NCBI GenBank assembly: GCA_934692905.1
Contig: CAKUUM010000020.1
Location: 1-36,789 of the forward strand
Direction: 5' to 3'
From: an uncultured Bacteroidales bacterium
GTDB lineage: Bacteria; Bacteroidota; Bacteroidia; Bacteroidales; Paludibacteraceae
DNA: 36,789 bases
Below are positions 6,369 through 13,661 of the stretch, piece by piece; the first letter of the stretch is position 1, and each line of letters starts with the position of its first letter. Made by a program: the position numbers and the translations under genes. The notes under the pieces were generated by a model that had not been told where the DNA came from, did not search any database, and worked only from the letters and a program-made list of their open reading frames with translations.

Positions 6369-7826
6369 ATGAAAAGAATTATTCTTTTGGCGACAATGTT
6401 CGCCACCGTGTTGAGCCTTTCTGCTCAACGCAACATGCAAGTGTGGGAAGATGGTTCCTACAGCGAGTTCCCAACCACCAACGTGGATAGTGTCACGTTC
6501 CTCTTGTCGCCCAACGGCACACCACGTACTTATGTCACGCCTCAGTTCAAGATAGAGAGCGACTACTGGTATGTCTCTTACGACGAAGGTTGGACATGGA
6601 CGCAACTCGGCAAAGCCACCGGCGAGCAAGGCGAACAAGGTCCCCAAGGCGAGAAAGGCGAGACCGGTGAGCAAGGTGAAAAGGGAGACACCGGAGCCCA
6701 AGGACCGAAAGGGGACAAGGGCGATAAGGGAGACTCGATGTTCCTTTCTGTCACGCAGGACGATAACTACATCTATCTCCTTATGACCGACAGCACCAAA
6801 ATCCAAATCGCCAAAGCCAATAAAAGTGATAGCATGACATTTCAACCGAACTCTGAGTTCCTTTTTGAGGTTACGTATGATGCTAATGGCGGTGTTGGCT
6901 ATATGTCAAAAGATACTTTTTATTATGGTATGTTTGGTAACTTGCAGTATTGCAAATTTACATATAAAGGACGTAACTTTGCAGGCTGGAATACAAAACG
7001 AAATGGTACCGGAGTGTCTTATAACAATGTCGCACATCTTATGATAAGTAAGGATATTACTCTTTACGCTCAATGGCCAATAGGAAGTATGCCGTTATCA
7101 GGAAATTTTTCGATTTCCGATACACAGAAAGTGTCATTTTCAAAAGGTAATTTGCAATATAACGACGCTACGAGGACATGGCGTTTTGCCGAGAACCAAA
7201 CGGATTATATAGGCGACCGCAATAGTAAGTATGGTTGGATGGACCTTTTCGGTTGGGGGACGGGTAACAATCCCATCAATACAAGCAAGGATAATGGAGA
7301 TTATCAAACGTTCGTTGACTGGGGTACAAACATTGGCACCGATTCTCCTAACGTATGGCGCACACTCACAGCGGATGAGTGGTATTACATCTTCTATACT
7401 CGTACCAATGCAAAAAAACTTTTTGGCTTGGGTAGTGTGGATGGAGTGAATGGTTTGATTATCTTGCCTGACAATTGGGCTATTCCTGATGGTGTTACAT
7501 TCACTCCGAGCACTGAAAAGGGGTTAGCAGATAGAGGCGGTTACTATGATGCAACTAGTAGTAGTTCGTTTTGGTCACACAACACTTACACGCTTTCTGA
7601 TTGGCAGAAGTTGGAAGATGCAGGTGCTGTATTTCTCCCTGCTGCAGGTTCTCGTGATGAACTTTTTCTTACGTATTATGTGCAGAGTAGCGGCTGCTAT
7701 TGGTCAAGTACGACTGATGACTCTGGTTCGGACGAATTGTCTTTCAGTGCCTGCAGTCTCTCTCCTAAGTCAAGAATCTCTCGCTACTTTGGACGCTCTG
7801 TGCGTCTCGTTCAAGATGTAAAGTAA
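6369..7826 (+). CDS. Exported collagen-like / InlB-repeat / FISUMP-like surface protein
   Basis: Protein of 485 residues from the ATG at 6369; upstream TTG reading runs through a REP hairpin and was not used. In order: signal peptide (1-19); DUF4988-like strand region (20-84, with YWYVSYDEGWTWTQLGK); 13 perfect Gly-X-Y triplets (85-123, GEQ GEQ GPQ GEK through GDK GDS); the matching VTQDDNYIYLLMTDSTKIQIA segment in two halves around 127-148; an InlB-type B repeat (165-236, VTYDANGG ... FAGWNTKRNGTG ... ITLYAQW); and a FISUMP-like C-terminal domain (245-485, with VFLPAAGSRDE, GCYWSST, GRSVRLVQD). Probably a cell-surface protein. From about 6860 the DNA turns clearly AT-richer than the first 500 bp, suggesting that the C-terminal modules came from another source. 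Confidence 0.8.
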   Translation: MKRIILLATMFATVLSLSAQRNMQVWEDGSYSEFPTTNVDSVTFLLSPNGTPRTYVTPQFKIESDYWYVSYDEGWTWTQLGKATGEQGEQGPQGEKGETGEQGEKGDTGAQGPKGDKGDKGDSMFLSVTQDDNYIYLLMTDSTKIQIAKANKSDSMTFQPNSEFLFEVTYDANGGVGYMSKDTFYYGMFGNLQYCKFTYKGRNFAGWNTKRNGTGVSYNNVAHLMISKDITLYAQWPIGSMPLSGNFSISDTQKVSFSKGNLQYNDATRTWRFAENQTDYIGDRNSKYGWMDLFGWGTGNNPINTSKDNGDYQTFVDWGTNIGTDSPNVWRTLTADEWYYIFYTRTNAKKLFGLGSVDGVNGLIILPDNWAIPDGVTFTPSTEKGLADRGGYYDATSSSSFWSHNTYTLSDWQKLEDAGAVFLPAAGSRDELFLTYYVQSSGCYWSSTTDDSGSDELSFSACSLSPKSRISRYFGRSVRLVQDVK

Positions 7827-7846
7827 TAATACAAAAAATCATAATT

Positions 7847-8278
7847 ATGCCTATACAAAATGTTATTAGCCAACAAGTTGGTATGTACACAAACAGTGTA
7901 CGGAATCTGTTATTTAACAATGCACGCAAGCACTTACCAACTGCCATTAAAGACCAATGGGAGCAAATAGTAAATGGTATCATTATTCCTTCTATTAATA
8001 AGACGCAGGATAATTTTGACGACATTTATCAGAAAGTAGAGAATGCAAAAATCAAGGGTGTTGGTACTAAAACTCTCATCGAAACAGCAGCAAAGATTTG
8101 TTACGATAATGACATTTGTCCCGATGATAGTTGCTGGTACATGTGTATTAACCATACTCCGCGCAAATCGCGTCTAATCACAGAATTAAAGCGTAATGAA
8201 CGTTTCCTGCACTTGACAAATTTGCAAAAGATAGACTTCTTGTTGATTTATGGTGCGATGCTATTAAATGAATTGTAG
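7847..8278 (+). CDS. Uncharacterised 143-residue AT-rich protein
   Basis: I do not recognise this protein. It is soluble, mostly helical, has no signal peptide, and begins MPIQNVISQQVGMYTNSVRN. It carries a short cysteine cluster (KICYDNDICPDDSCWYMC, residues about 85-102) that could bind metal. It starts 20 bp after the collagen-like gene, in the same AT-rich stretch, and ends ahead of a terminator, so the two probably share a transcript. Base composition unlike the neighbouring rimP-nusA-infB genes suggests acquisition together with the 3' part of the preceding gene. Confidence 0.65.
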   Translation: MPIQNVISQQVGMYTNSVRNLLFNNARKHLPTAIKDQWEQIVNGIIIPSINKTQDNFDDIYQKVENAKIKGVGTKTLIETAAKICYDNDICPDDSCWYMCINHTPRKSRLITELKRNERFLHLTNLQKIDFLLIYGAMLLNEL

Positions 8279-8299
8279 ATAAGTAGTGCACATAGTATT

Positions 8300-8335
8300 C
8301 ATCGGCTGCCTGTTGTGGGTAGCCGATGTTGTTTC
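8300..8335 (+). terminator. Intrinsic terminator after the AT-rich orphan
   Basis: CATCGGCTGCC (8300-8310), loop tgttgtg, GGTAGCCGATG (8318-8328), then TTGTTTC. The stem has 11 pairs, one of them G-T. Confidence 0.8.
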
Positions 8336-8400
8336 TATATTGATATGTGATTATTTGGGTGGCACAAGACCTTCTTTTTGCAAAAAAATAGAGCAACTGC

Positions 8401-8431
8401 TTGCATATTTGCGAAAAATGTTGTACCTTTG
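8401..8431 (+). promoter_or_regulatory. Promoter of rimP-nusA-infB
   Basis: TTGC (8401-8404), 19 bp, TACCTTTG (8424-8431). Expected start near 8438, giving a leader of about 80 nt. Confidence 0.85.
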
Positions 8432-8444
8432 CACCCGAAATGAG

Positions 8445-8470
8445 CGAGGGGACCCGAAAAGGTTCCCTCG
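8445..8470 (+). promoter_or_regulatory. Leader hairpin of the rimP operon
   Basis: CGAGGGGACC (8445-8454), loop cgaaaa, GGTTCCCTCG (8461-8470): ten pairs with one G-U, at the very start of the predicted mRNA. No T run follows, so it is more likely a stabilising or regulatory leader fold than a terminator. Confidence 0.65.
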
Positions 8471-8518
8471 TGCTATGTAAAAATCAGCAACGGATTTGGC
8501 AATAGACAGCAACAGACA

Positions 8519-8986
8519 ATGATGGACAAGCAGCAGATACAGACTTGGATTGAGGAGAAACTGGCAGGCACGGGCTATGAGTTGATAACGCTCACGGTGA
8601 GTGCGCAGAACGACATCCTTGTAGAGGTGGATAGATTGGAGGGCGTGGATGTGGATTTCTGTGCAGAACTGAACCGCCACTTGGTGGAGCAGTTGGATGC
8701 CGCCGGCGAGGAGGATTACTCGTTGGAAGTGGGCAGCGTGAGCCTGACCGACCCGTTCAAATCCAAAATGCAGTACACGAAGAACGTCGGGCACGATGTA
8801 GAAGTGCTGGCATCGGACGGCAAGAAATACCGCGGTCAGTTGGTGTCTGTGGACGACGATACATTCAGCATTGACGCCGAAGTGATGGTGGCTGTTGAGG
8901 GGAAGAAGCGCAAGCAAAAACAGATTCAGACACTCACTTTCCCGTACTCGGGCGTTAAATATACAAGGTACGAGTTGAGAGTTTAG
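8519..8986 (+). CDS. rimP: Ribosome maturation factor RimP
   Basis: Cytoplasmic factor needed for assembly of the 30S subunit. The protein has 155 residues, the usual length. The N-terminal alpha/beta half contains DILVEVDRLEGVDVDFCAEL and the signature around YSLEVGSVSLTDPFKS. The C-terminal Sm-like barrel contains GHDVEVLASDGKKYRGQL. It is first in the conserved order rimP-nusA-infB. Two consecutive ATGs (8519 and 8522) can serve as start. The stop codon TAG is itself the first three bases of a 7-bp tandem array. Confidence 0.93.
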   Translation: MMDKQQIQTWIEEKLAGTGYELITLTVSAQNDILVEVDRLEGVDVDFCAELNRHLVEQLDAAGEEDYSLEVGSVSLTDPFKSKMQYTKNVGHDVEVLASDGKKYRGQLVSVDDDTFSIDAEVMVAVEGKKRKQKQIQTLTFPYSGVKYTRYELRV

Positions 8987-9032
8987 GGGTTAGGGATTAG
9001 AGAGTAGAGTTTAGGGGGTAGAGATTAGGGAG
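8984..9032 (+). repeat. 7-bp tandem array, TAGRGRN type (seven units)
   Basis: taggggt, tagggat, tagagag, tagagtt, taggggg, tagagat, tagggag. The first TAG is the rimP stop codon. The sequence AACCCCTAACC at 9040-9050 is complementary to the beginning and could fold back on it. A related array lies at 17677-17713. Confidence 0.9.
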
Positions 9033-9046
9033 TGGATGGAACCCCT

Positions 9047-9090
9047 AACCGCAGGGAAAGGTCAGGGAAGCCGCAGGGAAAATGCGTTGG
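9047..9090 (+). repeat. 11-bp tandem array, GCAGGGA type
   Basis: aaccgcaggga, aaggtcaggga, agccgcaggga, then the divergent aaatgcgttgg. It directly follows the 7-bp array in the rimP-nusA gap. Confidence 0.82.
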
Positions 9091-9135
9091 CGTAGCCGAC
9101 CGACAAACAACGAAATTTAGATAAAAAAGATACAA

Positions 9136-10395
9136 ATGGCAACAAAATCGCAAAAGTCAATCAACCTGATTGACATCTTTTCGGAGTTCAAAGAACTCAA
9201 GAACATTGACCGCCAGACGTTTATCAATGTGCTGGAGGACTCTTTCCGCAATGTCATCGCCAAGATGTACGGCTCGGATGCCAATTATGACGTGATTATC
9301 AACCCCGACAAGGGCGACCTCGAAATCTACCGTAACCGCCTTGTCATGGAGGACGACGACGTGGCGAACCCCAACACGCAAATCGGCATCACGGAGGCAC
9401 TCAAGTTGGACGACGAAGCCGAAGTGGGCGAGGAAGTGACTGATAAAGTGGACTTTATGTCGTTTGGTCGCCGTATGATTCTGAACCTGCGCCAGACGCT
9501 TGCAAGCCGTATCCTCGACCTGCAGAAAGAGAACCTCTACTTGCGTTACTCCGACATGCTCGGACAAGTGGTGAGCGGTGAACTCTATCAGGTTTGGAAG
9601 AAAGAGATGCTTCTCCTCGACGAGGACGGCAACGAACTCTACCTGCCCAAGCAGAACCAAATCCCCAGCGACTTCTACCGCAAGGGCGACACCGTGCGCG
9701 CCGTCGTTGTGCAGGTTGACAACAAGAACCAGAACCCCAAAATCATACTCTCGCGTACATCGCCGCTGTTCCTGCAGCGTCTGTTCGAACAGGAGGTGCC
9801 CGAGGTGCACGACGGTCTGATTGCCATCAAGAACATCGCCCGCATACCCGGTGAGCGTGCCAAAGTGGCTGTGGAGTCCTTTGACGACCGCATCGACCCG
9901 GTAGGTGCCTGCGTAGGTATCAAGGGTGCCCGTATCCACGGCATCGTACGCGAGTTGCGCAACGAGAATATCGACGTCATCCACTACACCTCTAACATCA
10001 ACCTCTATGTGCAACGTGCCTTGGCTCCGGCCAAAATATCGACTATGAACATCAACGAGGAGGAGAAGAAAGTGGAGGTGTTCCTCAAGCCCGACGAGGT
10101 GTCGCTGGCTATCGGTAAGGGCGGCTACAACATCAAGTTGGCAAGCATGCTGACCGGCTATCAGATAGACGTTTACCGCGAGATGGACGATGCCGAAAGC
10201 GAAGACATCTACTTGGACGAGTTCAACGATGAAATCGACCAATGGGTGCTCGATGCCTTCAAGGCAGTGGGCTTGGATACCGCCAAATCGGTATTGGCAT
10301 TGTCCAAAGAGGAACTCATGAAGCGTGTTGACCTCGAGGAGGAGACCATCGACGAGGTGCTGCGCATCCTCGCAGCCGAGTTCGAGGAGAACTAA
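9136..10395 (+). CDS. nusA: Transcription termination/antitermination factor NusA
   Basis: RNA polymerase-associated elongation factor controlling pausing, termination and antitermination. The protein has 419 residues. It has an N-terminal polymerase-binding domain (1-135), an S1 domain (136-200, GQVVSGELYQVWKKEMLLL to PKIILSRTSP) and KH1 with GIKGARIHGIVREL. KH2 follows with AIGKGGYNIKLASMLTG. An acidic helical C-terminal region (350-419) ends AAEFEEN. There is no second acidic repeat domain as in Escherichia coli, as is usual outside gammaproteobacteria. It lies between rimP and infB, 149 bp after rimP across repeat arrays. Confidence 0.96.
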   Translation: MATKSQKSINLIDIFSEFKELKNIDRQTFINVLEDSFRNVIAKMYGSDANYDVIINPDKGDLEIYRNRLVMEDDDVANPNTQIGITEALKLDDEAEVGEEVTDKVDFMSFGRRMILNLRQTLASRILDLQKENLYLRYSDMLGQVVSGELYQVWKKEMLLLDEDGNELYLPKQNQIPSDFYRKGDTVRAVVVQVDNKNQNPKIILSRTSPLFLQRLFEQEVPEVHDGLIAIKNIARIPGERAKVAVESFDDRIDPVGACVGIKGARIHGIVRELRNENIDVIHYTSNINLYVQRALAPAKISTMNINEEEKKVEVFLKPDEVSLAIGKGGYNIKLASMLTGYQIDVYREMDDAESEDIYLDEFNDEIDQWVLDAFKAVGLDTAKSVLALSKEELMKRVDLEEETIDEVLRILAAEFEEN

Positions 10396-10399
10396 TCCC

Positions 10400-10443
10400 C
10401 CTTATATATATAAGGTGTCCCCGCGCATCGGGGGTGCCCTTTT
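10400..10443 (+). terminator. Possible attenuator between nusA and infB
   Basis: A perfect 16-bp palindrome CCTTATATATATAAGG (10400-10415) is followed by GGTGTCCCCG (10414-10423), loop cgcat, CGGGGGTGCC (10429-10438) with three G-U pairs, then CTTTT. It could partly terminate transcription before infB. The two stems share 2 bases and may be exclusive. Confidence 0.5.
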
Positions 10444-10482
10444 GAATACAAACGAATAAAACAATAAAATCAGATTCACGAA

Positions 10483-13287
10483 ATGGCAATTAAACTTATC
10501 AAGGCTTGTAAAGAATTGAACATCGGCATGTCCACCGCCGTGGAATTCTGTAAGAAGCAGGGTAAGGAAATCGCTACGGACCCGAACACCCGTATCGAAG
10601 ACGACTTGTACCTGTTGCTTGCTAAAGAATTTAACAAGGACATGGCCCTTAAACTCGAAGCAGAACGTCAGGCACAAATGCGCCAAGAGCGTGAAATACC
10701 CAAGTCCGTCACTATCGAGCCCAAGCAGCCCGAGCATATCCCTACCGAGGTGCCCAAGCCGAAGTTAGTGGGTAAGATTGACCTTGATGCCGACAAGAAG
10801 GCAAAAGAGGAGGCTGCCCGCCGTGCTCAGGAGGAGGCGGCAGCACGCGAAGCCGAAGAGGCTGCACGCCGTGCCAAGGCAGAGGAAGAGGCGCGTGCCA
10901 AAGCCCAGGCCGAGGCGGAAGCACGTGCGGCAGAGGCTGCACGCGCAGAAGCGGCACGCAAGACTGCGGAATCGCAAAAGGCTGAACCTAAAGCAGTTAA
11001 GGAGTCCAAGGCTCCCGAAGCACCCAAGGCACAGCCGGCACCGCAGCCACAACCCGAGACTCCCAAGAAAGAGGAGCCCGAAGTCTTCACATTGGGCAAG
11101 CCTGTGCTCAAGAATGCGCCCAAGGTAGTCGGTAAGATTGACCTGAGCAGCATCAACCAGGCTACGCACCCCAAGCAGAAGACCAAGGAGGAGAAACGCC
11201 GCGAGCGCGAGGCGCGCGAGCAGCAGCGCAAGGGCAACACCCCCGCTGCAGCAGGCACCCAGCAGGACGGCGAGAAGCGTAAACGCGAGCGCATCAAGCA
11301 AAACAAGGTGGACATCAACGATGCGCGCAACCAGAAACCCAAGAACAAACCCCAGAAGGGCAAGGGCTTCAAACCCGAGGTGGACGACGAGGCAGTACAG
11401 CGCCAGATAAAAGAGACCATCCAACGCCTGCAGGGTCAGAAGGGCAAGACCTCGACCAGCAAGCACAAGCGCGAACGCCGCGAGCAGGAGCGCGAGAAGA
11501 TGGCACAGGCGCATGCACAGGAGCAGGCACAGAGCAAAGTGCTGAAACTCACCGAGTTCGTGACGGCAAACGACCTCGCCGTGATGATGAACGTGCCCGT
11601 CACCAAGGTCATCGCCACCTGCATGATGCTCGGCATCATGGTCAGCATCAACCAGCGTCTTGACGCCGAGACCATCAACCTCGTGGCGGAAGAGTTCGGC
11701 TACTCTACCGAGTTCGTGTCCGCACACGTGGTGGAGGAAATCAACGCCGACGAGGAGGTGAACGACGCCGACCTCGTGCCGCGTTGCCCGATTGTCACCG
11801 TCATGGGTCACGTGGACCACGGTAAGACCTCGCTCCTCGACCATATCCGCAACACCAACGTCATCGCCGGTGAGGCGGGCGGTATCACCCAGCACATCGG
11901 TGCCTACAACGTCAAACTCAAGAACGGACAGCACATCACTTTCCTCGATACCCCGGGTCACGAAGCCTTCACCGCCATGCGTGCGCGTGGTGCTAAGGCA
12001 ACGGATATCGCCATCATCATCGTGGCGGCCGATGACGCTGTCATGCCGCAGACCGTCGAGGCTATTAACCACGCACAGGCTGCCGGCGTGCCGATGATAT
12101 TTGCTATCAACAAGTGCGACAAGCCCGGCGCCAACCCCGACAAAATCAAGGAGCAACTCTCCAATATGAATATCCTCGTCGAGGAGTGGGGCGGTCCCTA
12201 CCAGAGTCAGGACATCTCCGCCAAGAAGGGCGACGGTGTCTATGAACTCCTCGAGAAGGTGCTCCTCGAAGCCGAGATGCTCGACCTTAAGGCGAACCCG
12301 AAACGCCGCGCCAAGGGTACTATCATCGAGTCGTCGCTCGACAAAGGGCGCGGCTACGTGGCTACGGTCCTCGTCAGCGATGGTACGCTCCACATGGGCG
12401 ACATCGTCCTTGCGGGCACCTACCACGGCAAAATCAAAGCCATGTTCAACGAGCGCGGACAGCGCATGCAGCAGGCGCTCCCGGGCGAACCATGCCTTAT
12501 CCTCGGCTTGAACGGTGCGCCGCAGGCAGGTGACGAGTTCAACGTCCTGCCCACCGAACAGGAGGCGCGTGAGATTGCCAACAAGCGCGAGCAACTGCAA
12601 CGCGAGCAATCCATCCGCACCAAGAAGCACGTCGGACTCGACGAAATCGGACGCCGTCTCGCTATCGGCGACTTCAAGGAACTCAACATCATCGTCAAGG
12701 GCGACGTGGACGGTTCTGTGGAAGCCCTCAGCGACTCGCTCATCAAACTCTCCACCGAGAACATTCAGGTCAATGTCATCCACGGTGCCGTCGGTGCTAT
12801 CTCCGACAGCGATGTGCTGCTCGCAGCCGCTTCCGACGCCATCATCGTGGGCTTCAACGTCCGTCCTACCGCCACCGCGCGCAAGATGGCGGACAGCGAG
12901 GAGGTGGACATCCGCATCTACTCCATCATCTACGACGCTATCGAGGAAATCAAAGCCGCTATGGCGGGTATGCTCTCCCCCGAAATCAAAGAGGAGGTCA
13001 CCGCCACCCTCGAAGTCTTGCAGACGTTCCACATCTCCAAGGTGGGCACCATCGCAGGTTGTATCGTGCGTGAGGGCAAGGCGAAACGCGCCAACAAGTG
13101 CCGTGTCATCCGTGATGGTATCGTCATCCATACGGGCGAACTCTCGTCGCTCAAGCATGGCAAGGACGATATCAAGGAGGCGGGTGTCAACACCGAATGT
13201 GGCTTGAGTATCAAGAACTTCAACGACGTGGTCGAGGGTGACCTCATAGAGACCTTCGAGCAAGTGGAGGTTGCCAAGTCGCTGTAA
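10483..13287 (+). CDS. infB: Translation initiation factor IF-2
   Basis: GTPase that places initiator tRNA on the 30S subunit and promotes subunit joining. The protein has 934 residues. It has an N-terminal IF2N-like fold (MAIKLIKACKELNIGMSTAV), then a long low-complexity A/E/R/K-rich and P/K-rich linker to about residue 350. A second IF2N domain lies near 355-420. In the G domain, G1 GHVDHGKTS is at about 442-450, G3 DTPGH at 489-493 and NKCD at about 543-546. Domains II-IV follow, ending in EGDLIETFEQVEVAKSL. All GTPase motifs are intact. It ends the rimP-nusA-infB operon before a terminator. Confidence 0.97.
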   Translation: MAIKLIKACKELNIGMSTAVEFCKKQGKEIATDPNTRIEDDLYLLLAKEFNKDMALKLEAERQAQMRQEREIPKSVTIEPKQPEHIPTEVPKPKLVGKIDLDADKKAKEEAARRAQEEAAAREAEEAARRAKAEEEARAKAQAEAEARAAEAARAEAARKTAESQKAEPKAVKESKAPEAPKAQPAPQPQPETPKKEEPEVFTLGKPVLKNAPKVVGKIDLSSINQATHPKQKTKEEKRREREAREQQRKGNTPAAAGTQQDGEKRKRERIKQNKVDINDARNQKPKNKPQKGKGFKPEVDDEAVQRQIKETIQRLQGQKGKTSTSKHKRERREQEREKMAQAHAQEQAQSKVLKLTEFVTANDLAVMMNVPVTKVIATCMMLGIMVSINQRLDAETINLVAEEFGYSTEFVSAHVVEEINADEEVNDADLVPRCPIVTVMGHVDHGKTSLLDHIRNTNVIAGEAGGITQHIGAYNVKLKNGQHITFLDTPGHEAFTAMRARGAKATDIAIIIVAADDAVMPQTVEAINHAQAAGVPMIFAINKCDKPGANPDKIKEQLSNMNILVEEWGGPYQSQDISAKKGDGVYELLEKVLLEAEMLDLKANPKRRAKGTIIESSLDKGRGYVATVLVSDGTLHMGDIVLAGTYHGKIKAMFNERGQRMQQALPGEPCLILGLNGAPQAGDEFNVLPTEQEAREIANKREQLQREQSIRTKKHVGLDEIGRRLAIGDFKELNIIVKGDVDGSVEALSDSLIKLSTENIQVNVIHGAVGAISDSDVLLAAASDAIIVGFNVRPTATARKMADSEEVDIRIYSIIYDAIEEIKAAMAGMLSPEIKEEVTATLEVLQTFHISKVGTIAGCIVREGKAKRANKCRVIRDGIVIHTGELSSLKHGKDDIKEAGVNTECGLSIKNFNDVVEGDLIETFEQVEVAKSL

Positions 13288-13297
13288 CCAATATCCC

Positions 13298-13340
13298 AAG
13301 AGGCTATCTGACTGTTATGGTTGGTTAGCCTCTTTTATTG
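13298..13340 (+). terminator. Terminator of the rimP-nusA-infB operon
   Basis: AAGAGGCTA (13298-13306), 19-base loop, TAGCCTCTT (13326-13334), then TTATTG. It lies 10 bp after the infB stop. Confidence 0.78.
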
Positions 13341-13361
13341 TGCAACCACTCCCGTCACCCT

Positions 13362-13438
13362 CTTGCTAACTCCTTGTTAACTCCTTGCCAACCCCTCGCC
13401 AATTTGTCGCGGGTCTGTCGCGAGTCTCTCGCGGGTCA
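13362..13438 (+). repeat. Drifting 11-bp tandem array downstream of infB
   Basis: Seven exact steps: cttgctaactc, cttgttaactc, cttgccaaccc, ctcgccaattt, gtcgcgggtct, gtcgcgagtct, ctcgcgggtca. Unit sequence changes step by step from a TTGCTAAC to a TCGCGGGTC form. The last form is shared with the array at 1997-2029. Confidence 0.9.
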
Positions 13439-13486
13439 ACCGTTATATGCGCCATAGGCGCACCCGAAACCATATATTGTAAAATA

Positions 13487-13523
13487 ATTAATGGTAAATT
13501 ACACGGTAATTAATGTTCCATTC
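13487..13523 (+). repeat. Dispersed ATTAATGGT...CACGGTAATTAATG element, copy 2
   Basis: Close copy of 5201-5235, also with the upstream ttgtaaa lead. It can itself be read in 11-bp steps: attaatggtaa, attacacggta, attaatgttcc, attccccgaca, atcaatgtcct. Confidence 0.75.
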
Positions 13524-13584
13524 CCCGACAATCAATGTCCTGTATATTTACATGTATTAATCAAGACAATCTCGTGTCAAACAG

Positions 13585-13639
13585 CAAGGGATAAGCAACC
13601 CTTGCGCAAGGGATACGCCACCTATACGAACCCGATATA
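13585..13639 (+). repeat. 11-bp tandem array, CAAGGGATA type, upstream of the Na/Pi cotransporter
   Basis: caagggataag, caacccttgcg, caagggatacg, ccacctatacg, aacccgatata. Alternate units carry GGG and CCC, so CAAGGG and CCCTTG can pair. It ends 22 bp before the start codon at 13662. Nearly the same series stands at 29228-29271 before another gene. Confidence 0.88.
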
Positions 13640-13661
13640 ATAATCATTTTTAACATCTGTC

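Noticed and set aside
8286..8480. 64-residue frame between the orphan and rimP
   Set aside because: It covers a terminator, the rimP promoter and the leader hairpin; no domain or plausible start signal.
10765..13299. 844-residue open frame antisense to infB
   Set aside because: It mirrors infB exactly; GC-rich codon use leaves few stops on the opposite strand. Its protein has no recognisable domain and infB is unquestionable.
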